A stretch of DNA of 64,000 bases from a virus. The stretch covers positions 62,001 through 126,000 of the IMG/VR virus record IMGVR_UViG_3300026097_001223; one strand, written 5' to 3'. Under the pieces are notes generated by a model that was not told the origin of the DNA, searched no databases, and saw only the letters and a program-made list of their open reading frames with translations. The position numbers and the translations under genes were made by a program. Positions 49,918 through 57,750 of the stretch are shown in pieces (within the stretch, counting starts at the first letter, position 1; each line of letters starts with the position of its first letter).

Positions 49918-51104
49918 GTTGCCCTTGGGCTGAACAAGGTTTAGCATTGCACAACACCGGCAGGGCTCTGCTGTGTTGTCACAGTCGTAGCTATTTAGAA
50001 GACGACAACGGTGATTGGATCTATTGGCACAGTCACACTCTTGATGATGCGTGGAACAGCAAAACACGTCATGAAATAATTGACAGTTTGGCACAAGGCA
50101 TTGAGCATCCAAACTGTGATGCATGTTGGCAAGAAGAACGTGTTGGCCGTAAAAGTCGTCGTATTGTAGCCAAGGAACAATTTGATTTGCCGCCGGCTGA
50201 CTCACCAAAACTAGTCGATCTTAAACTAGGCAACACCTGTAATCTTGCATGTACCATGTGCTGGCCTGAAGTAAGTTCAAAATGGCTTGCTGACTATTAT
50301 CATGTATACGAAGATCCAAATATTATCTACAGTGACTACAAACAACGCTGGGCTAGTATACAAAAAAGTTATGACCGAGAAAATCACCAGCTTTGGGACG
50401 ATTTAAAGCGCATTTTGCCAAATGCCGAACACTTGGATATTTTTGGTGCTGAGCCATTTTTGTTGGATAGACTATGGGATATACTAAAATGGAATGTAGA
50501 ATTAGGGCATAGCAAAAACCAAACTTTGCATATTAATACAAATACTACCATCTGGCGGGATGATTATGTTAATATCCTATCACATTATAAAAAAGTATCC
50601 GTGGATCTAAGCATAGACGCTACTGATCACTTATTTGAATACATACGTTATGGAGCTGAATGGCAGATTGTTCAAAAAAATATACAAAAATGGGCCGCTA
50701 TAAAAAAAACAAATAAAAATATTAATGTAGCACTGTGCGTGACTGTAACAAACACTAATGTGTTTGATCTAGATAATATATACTTAAAACTAAGAGAATA
50801 TGGTCTTGCCTTCTTCCTTAACATTGTTCATATGCCTGTGCATCAGTGTATTCGGAGTATGCCTAGCCAGCTGAAAACAATAATTAATAATAAATTACGA
50901 GATAATATTGACAACCTGGGATACAAACGTGAAGTAGAAAGTTTGTTAAATTTTATGATGCTGGACGACCCAGATCAAGAAGCCAATTGGCAAGAATGGT
51001 TGCGAAGCACATATGAGTTGGAAAAAAGAAGAGGCAATAGCTTGCGTAAGGCCGCTCCAGAATTTATCTCAGTGCTCGACCGACTGGGTTACCATCTTCC
51101 TTGA
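49902..51104 (+). CDS. Radical SAM protein 6, N-terminal auxiliary cysteines
   Basis: A 400-residue radical-SAM protein. The core is C113-C117-C120 (CNLACTMC), the SAM-binding motif is FGAEPFLL (GAEP instead of GGEP), and N-terminal auxiliary cysteines are C25-C26 with C72 and C75 (CDAC). The start is a TTG at 49902 inside the previous gene; the N-terminal auxiliary motif requires a start near here. The codon mix is more AT-rich in the C-terminal half. It converges on the 51064 gene, overlapping by 41 nt. Confidence 0.82.
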   Translation: MDNKLSCPWAEQGLALHNTGRALLCCHSRSYLEDDNGDWIYWHSHTLDDAWNSKTRHEIIDSLAQGIEHPNCDACWQEERVGRKSRRIVAKEQFDLPPADSPKLVDLKLGNTCNLACTMCWPEVSSKWLADYYHVYEDPNIIYSDYKQRWASIQKSYDRENHQLWDDLKRILPNAEHLDIFGAEPFLLDRLWDILKWNVELGHSKNQTLHINTNTTIWRDDYVNILSHYKKVSVDLSIDATDHLFEYIRYGAEWQIVQKNIQKWAAIKKTNKNINVALCVTVTNTNVFDLDNIYLKLREYGLAFFLNIVHMPVHQCIRSMPSQLKTIINNKLRDNIDNLGYKREVESLLNFMMLDDPDQEANWQEWLRSTYELEKRRGNSLRKAAPEFISVLDRLGYHLP

Positions 51105-52107
51105 TTACCTCCCCGGCTTGATTTACCACAACAACATCTTTTGTGCCACGTTTACCAAATGCTCTGGTCATAACCACTGCCAGTGGTCTGATACCACGGA
51201 TACCTAAACTGCGGCTCAGCCTGCCTTCGTTGTTTCTCAACAACCAATACATGGCATGACTTTCGGGTATATCTTTGATGTCTTTGATAACTGCATGACA
51301 TTCGATAATAATCTTATTGCCCTGTTGCACAAAATGTTGTGGCTGAAAACTTTGTATTACAATGCCGCCTTGTGGATTGATGTCAGTGCCAAAGATAGCT
51401 CGCATGGCTTCTTCGGCTGTGGGCTCAACTACAACTTCTCGACTGAGTTTAAAACTTCCGCTGGGTAATTCAATTAAATCAATGGTGCCGCGATCTACTA
51501 AGCGATCAATGATCTCTCGTGCCTTTTCGCCAAACGCACTGTCAGCACTTTCCCACGTGTCAGCATTTACTTTTTTGATACTCACTGGTAACTGTTGTGT
51601 ATCGCTTGCTAGAACAACATCTGCTTTTTTGCCGCCGGCTACATCTTTACCGCTGGCCATTACCTGAGTAACATTGTCGATGCTGAGCGTTTTACCGCGT
51701 TGATCCTTAAAGGTTACATCAGCGGAACCATACTTTTCTACAACACTTTGAATCATGCCTGCTAGTTCCATTTCGTTGGCAATGCCAGCACTTTTATCAC
51801 CCTGGACACCTGTGTCTTTTACGATGATTCTAGTTGGATCATTTTCAAATGCAATATAGCCCACACTGCTGAGACTGGGCTTGTCTTTTAAAATTTGTGG
51901 ACCTAGGTTTGGCATGTCTCGCTGAAGCAGACCTAGAACTCGTTGAAGATTGTCTTCTCGATACTGCACCTTGCCTGGGCCGTCTGGTATTTGTATCAGC
52001 ACACTAATGTTGTTGCCTTTGATCTTAAGGTTTTCGTACCCTTGTTTTTTTAAATATTCTGCAACCTGGCTGTTGGCTGCTTCTGTTAGATTGATTAAGT
52101 CTCTCAT
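51064..52107 (-). CDS. Putative PD-(D/E)XK-like protein (347 aa)
   Basis: A 347-residue minus-strand protein. E112 in the NEMEL helix, D163 in KADVVLA and K178 in VSIKK form a possible E...D...(S/x)xK nuclease core, as in restriction-endonuclease-like folds (usually D...ExK). The C-terminal half is rich in Ile, Arg and Val with no clear motif. The start ATG at 52107 lies 59 nt from the divergent 52167 gene. A nuclease role is inference; it could equally be a structural protein. Confidence 0.58.
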   Translation of the reverse strand: MRDLINLTEAANSQVAEYLKKQGYENLKIKGNNISVLIQIPDGPGKVQYREDNLQRVLGLLQRDMPNLGPQILKDKPSLSSVGYIAFENDPTRIIVKDTGVQGDKSAGIANEMELAGMIQSVVEKYGSADVTFKDQRGKTLSIDNVTQVMASGKDVAGGKKADVVLASDTQQLPVSIKKVNADTWESADSAFGEKAREIIDRLVDRGTIDLIELPSGSFKLSREVVVEPTAEEAMRAIFGTDINPQGGIVIQSFQPQHFVQQGNKIIIECHAVIKDIKDIPESHAMYWLLRNNEGRLSRSLGIRGIRPLAVVMTRAFGKRGTKDVVVVNQAGEVIKEDGNPVGRALR

Positions 52108-52166
52108 TGAAAATCCATTGTGTTGTATTACTTATGGTAATTATTAAACAAAACAAAGGAATCGCA

Positions 52167-52688
52167 ATGACCCAGCCTGTTCAAGTTTACAAAGACATTT
52201 TAGACGCCGTCACCTTGGAAAACTTCAAGCAAGAAATATCACAGAGCAACTTGAATTTTTCTCAGGAATACCCTAACAGGCTGTTGACCACAACAGACCA
52301 CACAGCCTGGTTGATCAATACCTTTCAATCTCTGCTTGATGAAATACAACCTTATACAGAACACAGTCACGTTCAACAGGCCTTTATAGGCTACGAGCTT
52401 CCTGAATGTGTGTTTTCGATACACAGAAGTCATCCTGCTATTGCTGGAGTAGTACATGTGAGTCTGGAAGATCATCCAATGAATAGCTTGATTTGTTTAA
52501 CAGACAGCCTGGATAATCCTGATGACTATCTCTGGGGATTAGGGAACTATTCAGCTGACAGCTATGAATTTGTTGCTAACAGTGCTATTGTAGTGAAAAA
52601 CACAGAGCCGAGATATCATTGGGGATTTCGATTGCCAATCGGTCCTAACACTGTCAAACGAGGCGTTTGGTTTTACCTTGGCAAGTAG
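52167..52688 (+). CDS. Hypothetical protein, possible 2OG oxygenase-like (173 aa)
   Basis: I start at the ATG at 52167, with AAAGGA a few nt upstream; an upstream in-frame TTG at 52107 would overlap the opposite gene. The sequence is beta-rich, with FSIHRSHPAIAGVVHVSL and RYHWGFRLPIGP reminiscent of a degenerate iron/2OG cupin, but an HxD pair cannot be placed, so the assignment is weak. It is convergent with the 52689 oxygenase, and the two stop codons are adjacent. Confidence 0.6.
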   Translation: MTQPVQVYKDILDAVTLENFKQEISQSNLNFSQEYPNRLLTTTDHTAWLINTFQSLLDEIQPYTEHSHVQQAFIGYELPECVFSIHRSHPAIAGVVHVSLEDHPMNSLICLTDSLDNPDDYLWGLGNYSADSYEFVANSAIVVKNTEPRYHWGFRLPIGPNTVKRGVWFYLGK

Positions 52689-53201
52689 TTAAACAAACTG
52701 AAACCCAATGCTGGTTCTATAACCATTTGTTAAGAATCCGCTTTGGTGTGTTTTTAGATTTGCATTGAGATTGAAATATCCGCAGTTTTGTTGATATTTC
52801 ACAGTATGAGTAATTGGTTCCATGAAGGTAGTGCCAGGTATAGGATGATTGCTCTTCATCAGATACACCTGGCTCATTATTGATATGTCAGTGGCATCGC
52901 GATGTCTAGGTACTTCACTGCCAGGCAAATCCAAAAACAATTTTGCTTTGCGGTATTCAACATCCAGTCCAGTGGTCTGTCTACACAGTTCTGCCATTTC
53001 AAGTCCGAGATCTCTAAAAGGATCTTCGTCGTTGCTCACAGGATAACTCATTCTAGCTAGACGACGGTCCATGTGCCAATGATAGCCGTGTTCAAAAAAT
53101 GTGTCTAGCCAGGCCAAAGTTTCTTCGGTGAATACACTGTTGATTTCCCACAGTGTATCAAATGGTATGTTGACGTCGATGTCAGGGTTCAAATACTGCA
53201 T
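52689..53201 (-). CDS. 2OG-Fe(II) oxygenase-like protein (170 aa)
   Basis: A 170-residue minus-strand protein with iron-ligand pattern H-x-D in PRHRDATDIS and a distal H followed by R in LKTHQSGFLTNGYRTSIGF. The fold resembles phage 2OG-Fe(II) oxygenases. On the minus strand its ATG lies 6 nt after a TAAATA element, close to the 5-nt spacing seen elsewhere, so late expression is likely. Confidence 0.72.
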   Translation of the reverse strand: MQYLNPDIDVNIPFDTLWEINSVFTEETLAWLDTFFEHGYHWHMDRRLARMSYPVSNDEDPFRDLGLEMAELCRQTTGLDVEYRKAKLFLDLPGSEVPRHRDATDISIMSQVYLMKSNHPIPGTTFMEPITHTVKYQQNCGYFNLNANLKTHQSGFLTNGYRTSIGFQFV

Positions 53202-53207
53202 AATGAA

Positions 53208-53213
53208 TATTTA
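53208..53213 (-). promoter_or_regulatory. Probable late promoter, 6 nt before ATG
   Basis: TAAATA on the minus strand (53208-53213), then TTCATT, then the ATG of the 53201 gene. Confidence 0.5.
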
Positions 53214-53227
53214 AACCGTTTTACAAT

Positions 53228-53356
53228 TCAATAAAAATCTTTATACTTGGTAGACATTAGCTCGCGAACACCGTCGTAGTCACCTTGATTTGCTAGTTCT
53301 TTGCATTCCAGTGCAATTGCTATGCTCTTGCAAAAATTAACGAGATAGGTTATCAT
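53228..53356 (-). CDS. Small hypothetical protein (42 aa)
   Basis: A 42-residue minus-strand gene (MITYLVNFCKSIAIALE ... YKDFY), with an AAAGGA ribosome binding site just before its ATG at 53356. It starts inside the 3' end of the 53513 gene and is the last of a three-gene minus-strand chain. The N-terminus is hydrophobic and may contact membrane. Confidence 0.6.
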   Translation of the reverse strand: MITYLVNFCKSIAIALECKELANQGDYDGVRELMSTKYKDFY

Positions 53357-53513
53357 AATATCCTTTGTTGTTGGCGTATTGTTTTTGTAACCACTCAACC
53401 TGTTCCAAGCTGTCTGGCTTGTGGCTGAGAATATATTTTTCTAGATCTGTGAGTTTTTTCTTTTTTGGTGTATGCTCGATTGGAAAAAACAATCCTTGTA
53501 AAAAGTCAATCAT
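53337..53513 (-). CDS. Small hypothetical protein (58 aa)
   Basis: Minus strand, starting at 53513, where AAGGAG is 7 nt upstream; an upstream start at 53519 would put the ribosome binding site too close. The product is MIDFLQGLFFPIEH followed by a lysine-rich and helical part. It overlaps the 53704 gene in ATGA fashion, which supports this start. Confidence 0.7.
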   Translation of the reverse strand: MIDFLQGLFFPIEHTPKKKKLTDLEKYILSHKPDSLEQVEWLQKQYANNKGYYDNLSR

Positions 53514-53704
53514 CGCCATGCTCCTTCTAATAGGTTTTTTGCATATTCGTGATACCCGTGACGAGCCAGTTGTGATGCCGCTCTGCAACGACCATACCAT
53601 TCAAGTTGGCGGTAAAGTCTTTTGGCAAATCTTCGGCACTTGATTTGAAAAACAGGACGACGAAATGCCACGTCGTTTGTGCTGCTTTGTATGCTTTGTT
53701 CCAT
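53510..53704 (-). CDS. Small hypothetical basic protein (64 aa)
   Basis: A 64-residue arginine-rich protein (RRPVFQIKCRRFAKRLYRQL) on the minus strand, with an AAAGGA ribosome binding site before the ATG at 53704. It begins a minus-strand chain of three small genes. The basic helical character is consistent with nucleic-acid binding, but the function is unknown. The 168-nt gap up to 53872 holds the early promoter at 53818 reading the other way and nothing else I can call. Confidence 0.68.
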   Translation of the reverse strand: MEQSIQSSTNDVAFRRPVFQIKCRRFAKRLYRQLEWYGRCRAASQLARHGYHEYAKNLLEGAWR

Positions 53705-53817
53705 TGTGTAGAATCCTTTGTGGTTGTCTTTTAGACAGTGCTATTTATTGCAGTGCAACAATAATACTAAACTTTCGTAGAAAAAACAAATTTTTCTATA
53801 TCTTTTAGAAAAAAAGG

Positions 53818-53846
53818 TTGACCATACTGTGCATCGACCGTATACT
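53818..53846 (+). promoter_or_regulatory. Sigma70-type early promoter
   Basis: AAAAAGGTTGACC, 17-nt spacer, TATACTAATAAT; TTGACC at 53818-53823, TATACT at 53841-53846. It is a near-copy of the promoter at 3668-3696, including the flanks. Confidence 0.88.
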
Positions 53847-53872
53847 AATAATGTGAGTTAAGGAGAAAGGCA

Positions 53873-54070
53873 ATGAGTGACAAAATTGAAATTTTAAAAG
53901 AGGTCACACCCGGCCTTCCGCAAAACGTATACTATGTTCAGGGCACAAGTCTTGTTGCTTTCTACCCTGAGGGCGACAAAGATGCGTTTCGTATCTATAA
54001 AACACCGCTGAAGCATTTTTCCAAGCGGTACCGCAAATTTGAAACAATTGCAAAGGTGAATGCACTATGA
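53873..54070 (+). CDS. Small hypothetical early protein (65 aa)
   Basis: A 65-residue protein with a TAAGGAG ribosome binding site. It has a beta-rich middle (NVYYVQGTSLVAFYPEG) and a basic C-terminus (SKRYRKFETIAKV). It heads an early operon of small genes driven by the 53818 promoter, and overlaps the next ATG by 4 nt. Confidence 0.75.
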   Translation: MSDKIEILKEVTPGLPQNVYYVQGTSLVAFYPEGDKDAFRIYKTPLKHFSKRYRKFETIAKVNAL

Positions 54071-54411
54071 TGTTGAAGTATCAAAATCTTGCCAAAGTTG
54101 GTGACACAATTCGTGCTTACGACTTTATGGGTCGCAAAGACGCATATATTCAGGGCACAGTAGTTGACAAAGGACCAGTCAAAAACGAGGACGGTGCTTA
54201 CATGCTGTTTGATGGGTACACAATTCAAATCGAAAAAGACGGTGCCGAGTTTGGTCGTGAAGGCGATATTGGGTATATCCCATTTGAAACGTCAATGGAT
54301 TATGACAATCGTGTTGAGCTAGTCGACTGGGATAATCGTGCCGAAGAAGAGTTGGCAATCCAGATGATGAAAGAACTCAACGCAGAACAGAACTGTATGG
54401 TGAACGTATGA
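54067..54411 (+). CDS. Small beta-rich protein (114 aa)
   Basis: A 114-residue protein whose first half reads as a beta-barrel (KVGDTIRAYDFMGRKDAYIQGTVVDKG ... YMLFDGYTI), then an acidic helical C-terminus. No family is recognised. Overlaps of 4 nt with both neighbours indicate coupled translation. Confidence 0.75.
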   Translation: MMLKYQNLAKVGDTIRAYDFMGRKDAYIQGTVVDKGPVKNEDGAYMLFDGYTIQIEKDGAEFGREGDIGYIPFETSMDYDNRVELVDWDNRAEEELAIQMMKELNAEQNCMVNV

Positions 54412-54632
54412 AAAATTTTGCAATGTTTACTCCGGAAGGAGATCAATTGGTAAGACGTATTGCGGATGCAGCAATCACCATGATCAATAACGGTGACTTT
54501 ACCAAGTCCGAAGCGTATGACTTTGTGTTTCGCAAGTTGCGTCTATTGTCAAACAGCGACATGTTTGGTGAAGCAGGTGATACAGCAGTGCGTGAGTGTG
54601 TTTTATTTGCAATAGACAAGGGGTATGCATGA
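54408..54632 (+). CDS. Small hypothetical early protein (74 aa)
   Basis: A 74-residue helical protein (FTPEGDQLVRRIADAAITMI, AYDFVFRKLRLLS). It overlaps the previous gene by 4 nt and the next by 4 nt. The function is unknown. Confidence 0.72.
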   Translation: MKNFAMFTPEGDQLVRRIADAAITMINNGDFTKSEAYDFVFRKLRLLSNSDMFGEAGDTAVRECVLFAIDKGYA

Positions 54633-54793
54633 TGTTAGCACCAGTTTTTTGGTTAGTTGCAGTTGTGTTAGCTGCGCTGCAATTTTTTATAGGACATAAT
54701 GTATTACTCACACTGTGTGCATTTGCTTTCTGGGGGCTGGGTGCTGTTAGTTTGGTATACAAAATGAGACAAGCCATCTACGAGGAGAAGTAG
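54629..54793 (+). CDS. Small two-TM membrane protein (54 aa)
   Basis: A 54-residue membrane protein starting at the ATG at 54629 (ATGATG, overlapping the previous stop), with two hydrophobic helices (VFWLVAVVLAALQFFIG and LLTLCAFAFWGLGAVSLVY) and a basic/acidic tail. Holin-like architecture is possible, but its position in an early operon argues against it; a membrane anchor or superinfection factor is equally likely. Confidence 0.68.
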   Translation: MMLAPVFWLVAVVLAALQFFIGHNVLLTLCAFAFWGLGAVSLVYKMRQAIYEEK

Positions 54794-54794
54794 C

Positions 54795-55001
54795 ATGTAT
54801 AATTTGTCAGTTCTTGAAGACTACTGCGAACAGTTGCGATCTGATGCAGAACGCAAGGTAGAGTGGACACTGAGCGATCACATCTCGCTGGAACGAGCAG
54901 TGCGTGTTCGCAACAGTTTGTATGCTATAGCAGACGAAATTGAAGAAGTTATTGCAGGTATTCGGGTAGCCGATAAGTATCTGCATGAAGATGACTCGTA
55001 A
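54795..55001 (+). CDS. Small hypothetical protein (68 aa)
   Basis: A 68-residue acidic helical protein (LSVLEDYCEQLRSDAERKVEW, LYAIADEIEEVIAGI) with a GGAGAAG ribosome binding site. It lies between the small membrane gene and tctB, and overlaps tctB by 17 nt. Confidence 0.7.
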   Translation: MYNLSVLEDYCEQLRSDAERKVEWTLSDHISLERAVRVRNSLYAIADEIEEVIAGIRVADKYLHEDDS

Positions 55002-55431
55002 CAGAACTGTAGCGGCACTTTTTGCAGCTATAGCAGTTTACTTTTTTGTTTACAGCTTTCAATATCAACTAGGCAGTGCCAGTAGAATGGGCCCTGCCTA
55101 TTTTCCTATTATGACCAGTGTAAGTTTGTTTGCTGTGGCTGTGTGCATATGGCTGTTTGAAAACGATCATGCACCAGCCAGATTTGAATGGGACGTTTTC
55201 TCCGCAGGAGTGCCCATTGGTGCTATTTTGGTATTTGCAGTCAATCTTGAATTTCTCGGTTTTGCAATAACCACAATGTTGGTAACTCTGCTTACTGCTG
55301 TGAGCAAAGAAAACAGAAACCTACCACTCACACTGGGCACAGGCATTTTTCTAGTTGGCCTAGGTTGGGGAGTTTTTGTAAAGTTTCTTGATGTGTATCT
55401 GCCCATGTGGCCTGCTTTTTTATGGAATTAA
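54985..55431 (+). CDS. tctB: Tripartite tricarboxylate transporter TctB-like small membrane protein
   Basis: A 148-residue protein of the TctB family, the small membrane subunit of TTT secondary transporters. Four transmembrane helices can be placed (AALFAAIAVYFFVYSF, ITTMLVTLL, GIFLVGLGWGVF and the helix at 75-92), and the typical LGSASRMGPAYFPI segment follows helix 1. The ATG at 54985 is one option; 54991 is another. It is immediately upstream of tctA and overlaps it by 10 nt, as in bacterial tct operons. There is no tctC nearby. Confidence 0.88.
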   Translation: MKMTRNRTVAALFAAIAVYFFVYSFQYQLGSASRMGPAYFPIMTSVSLFAVAVCIWLFENDHAPARFEWDVFSAGVPIGAILVFAVNLEFLGFAITTMLVTLLTAVSKENRNLPLTLGTGIFLVGLGWGVFVKFLDVYLPMWPAFLWN

Positions 55432-56918
55432 TTGACAACTTATATCTAGGATTTGCAACTGCACTCAGTGTTGAAAATATTTTCTACTGTTTTGTGGGTG
55501 TGTTTTTAGGCACCGCTGTGGGTGTTTTGCCTGGCCTCGGACCGCTGGCTGCAATAACCATGCTGTTGCCACTTACATACAGTTTCAATGATCCAAGCAG
55601 TGCTATTATCATGCTTGCTGGCATCTACTATGGGTGTCAGTATGGAGGAAGCACTGCCGCAATTCTAGCAAACATTCCCGGCGAAAGCAGTGCAGTGGTC
55701 ACTGTGGTAGACGGTTATCAAATGACCAAACAGGGTAGAGCTGGCACTGCACTGGTAACAGCGGCACTGAGCAGTTTTTTTGCTGGCACTGTTGCTACAC
55801 TGTTTATTGCTGTTGGTGCACCTGCTCTAGCCGAGGTAGCATTTGCGTTCGGTCCGCCTGACTATTTCAGTCTCATGTTTCTGGGACTTATACTGGCAGT
55901 GGCATTGAGCACAGGCAGTGTGCTAAAAAGTCTAGCAATGGTGATATTTGGTGTACTGATCGGTCTTATTGGCACAGACGTTACCACAGGCGTTGCACGA
56001 TTTGATTGGGGTGTACCAGAACTGTTCGATGGCATTCCATTTGTGGTAATTGCAATGGGACTGTTTGGTTTTGCTGAAATCATGTACAACCTTGAAAATC
56101 CACATGTGCGACAATCACTGAATAATCAACAGCCCACTCTTAGGTTATCTAACAAAGAACTCAGGCGAGCCGCTCCGGCAACAGTTAAAGGCACTGTGGT
56201 CGGTAGCTTTCTTGGACTGTTGCCAGGCAGTGGAGGAATCATTGCTAGCTTTGCTGCCTATGCATTAGAAAAAAGAACCAACAAAAAACATCACAGTGAA
56301 TTTGGTAAAGGCGCAATCGAAGGTGTAGCAGCTCCCGAAAGTGCAAACAATGCTGGCAGTCAAACCAGCTTCATTCCCATGCTGGTATTGGGTATACCTA
56401 CTACTCCTATCATGGCACTGATGATAGCCGCACTCTTAATACACCATGTAGTGCCTGGTCCTCAGATAGTCAGCACCAATCCCGAAGTTTTTTGGGGATT
56501 GATTGCCAGTATGTGGATAGGCAATCTGCTGTTGCTGGTTTTGAATCTGCCGTTGATTGGTATTTGGATACGCATGTTAAATATAAGTTATAATATACTG
56601 TACCCAATTATACTGATATTTGCATGCCTGGGCGTGTATGTGGTCACCAGCAATGTTGTTCATGTATTAATGACCGTTCCTTTTGCAGTGCTGGGTTATC
56701 TGTTTAAAAAATGGGAATGTGAACCCGCGCCATTGATGATGGGATTCATAGTAGGAGCAGCCATGGAAGAACATCTACGCAGGGCCATGACCATCAGCAA
56801 AGGTGATTGGATGGTATTTGTGGAAAGACCTATCAGCGCCACACTGTTGGCTATCGCAACAGCATCTTTGGTTGTTGTGGCAATTTACGTTGCAAGGAGA
56901 GTGCGTGTACATTCGTGA
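55422..56918 (+). CDS. tctA: Tripartite tricarboxylate transporter TctA-like permease
   Basis: A 498-residue, many-helix membrane protein matching TctA. The family signature YYGCQYGGSTAAILANIPGE followed by VVDGYQMTKQGRAGTAL is clear near residues 60-95, and a second GLLPGSGGIIASFAAYAL segment is seen later, with MLVLGIPTTPIMALMIAALL. TctA with TctB imports tricarboxylates or other organic anions captured by a periplasmic TctC. A phage copy might be paired with a host TctC. The start at 55422 overlaps tctB; the GTG at 55407 is less likely. Confidence 0.9.
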   Translation: MELIDNLYLGFATALSVENIFYCFVGVFLGTAVGVLPGLGPLAAITMLLPLTYSFNDPSSAIIMLAGIYYGCQYGGSTAAILANIPGESSAVVTVVDGYQMTKQGRAGTALVTAALSSFFAGTVATLFIAVGAPALAEVAFAFGPPDYFSLMFLGLILAVALSTGSVLKSLAMVIFGVLIGLIGTDVTTGVARFDWGVPELFDGIPFVVIAMGLFGFAEIMYNLENPHVRQSLNNQQPTLRLSNKELRRAAPATVKGTVVGSFLGLLPGSGGIIASFAAYALEKRTNKKHHSEFGKGAIEGVAAPESANNAGSQTSFIPMLVLGIPTTPIMALMIAALLIHHVVPGPQIVSTNPEVFWGLIASMWIGNLLLLVLNLPLIGIWIRMLNISYNILYPIILIFACLGVYVVTSNVVHVLMTVPFAVLGYLFKKWECEPAPLMMGFIVGAAMEEHLRRAMTISKGDWMVFVERPISATLLAIATASLVVVAIYVARRVRVHS

Positions 56919-57750
56919 AAAAAACGGCATAGATGATCTGTACGGATACAGTGTTGGCACGGTGTTAAATGATTGCGGACATGACGACAGTAAATTGATT
57001 GCAATGCTTATCCAAAAGGCAATGCGCGACTACAATGTCAATGTATGGTTATGTGATTTCACTGTGAAAAATTTACTTGAATATTCGCAGGCACAAGAAC
57101 GGTGCGGCGTAGCACAGGTGTATAATAATTACATTAATGATTTTATCCTAGGAAACAACTATACTCCCAGGCAATATGAATACCCGGCAGATTATGTAAT
57201 GGGTGCACAAGAGTTCGACGAAAGTGTTAGATTTTACAATGCTACAAAGTTTGCATATTTTTTAGAAAATCCTATCGACAAGTTCCGTGTACCGATTGCT
57301 TATAGTTATGGCGACAATAACACACTGTTAAGACACCCAGGTAACACACGCTACATGTCAATGATGGCAATGCCAGACAATACAGGTGTGCAATTGTTGA
57401 TTACGGATTTTGTAAAAAATAAACAGATTTTAGAACATGCAAAAGCACAGTGCACTAACTGTGTTAATCTTGCTGAGTGCACTGCACAAGAAATAGTTGA
57501 ACTATTTGATTTTAGTACGTACCACGGATTAAGTGTGCGATATAGTAATCTTGTAGGAATACAAGTGGTAGAATCTCACAGCCGATTAACAGAATTTTAC
57601 GAGCCTTTTATTATTTCTTACACTGGTTCTGAATTGTATGTTAACAAAACCTTGGTCGCACAATTACGTGTCGGTGAAAAAAATCATAAAGATTATTTTT
57701 ATATGCCTGGCACAAAACATGACTATTTGCAAATGGAATATGAGTTTTAA
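56905..57750 (+). CDS. Hypothetical protein (281 aa) downstream of tctA
   Basis: A 281-residue protein with a GTG start at 56905, supported by AAGGAG five nt upstream, overlapping the end of tctA by 14 nt. It is richer in Asn, Tyr and AT than tctA. A C-x2-C-x5-C segment (CTNCVNLAEC) may bind metal. I do not recognise the family. Its overlap with the glycosyltransferase-like gene downstream suggests that it serves the same glycan pathway rather than transport. Confidence 0.65.
   Translation: MYIREKNGIDDLYGYSVGTVLNDCGHDDSKLIAMLIQKAMRDYNVNVWLCDFTVKNLLEYSQAQERCGVAQVYNNYINDFILGNNYTPRQYEYPADYVMGAQEFDESVRFYNATKFAYFLENPIDKFRVPIAYSYGDNNTLLRHPGNTRYMSMMAMPDNTGVQLLITDFVKNKQILEHAKAQCTNCVNLAECTAQEIVELFDFSTYHGLSVRYSNLVGIQVVESHSRLTEFYEPFIISYTGSELYVNKTLVAQLRVGEKNHKDYFYMPGTKHDYLQMEYEF

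Noticed and set aside
49564-50208. 214-codon minus-strand ORF
   Set aside because: Lies over three plus-strand genes including radical-SAM 6; no ribosome binding site and Cys/His-rich random-looking product.
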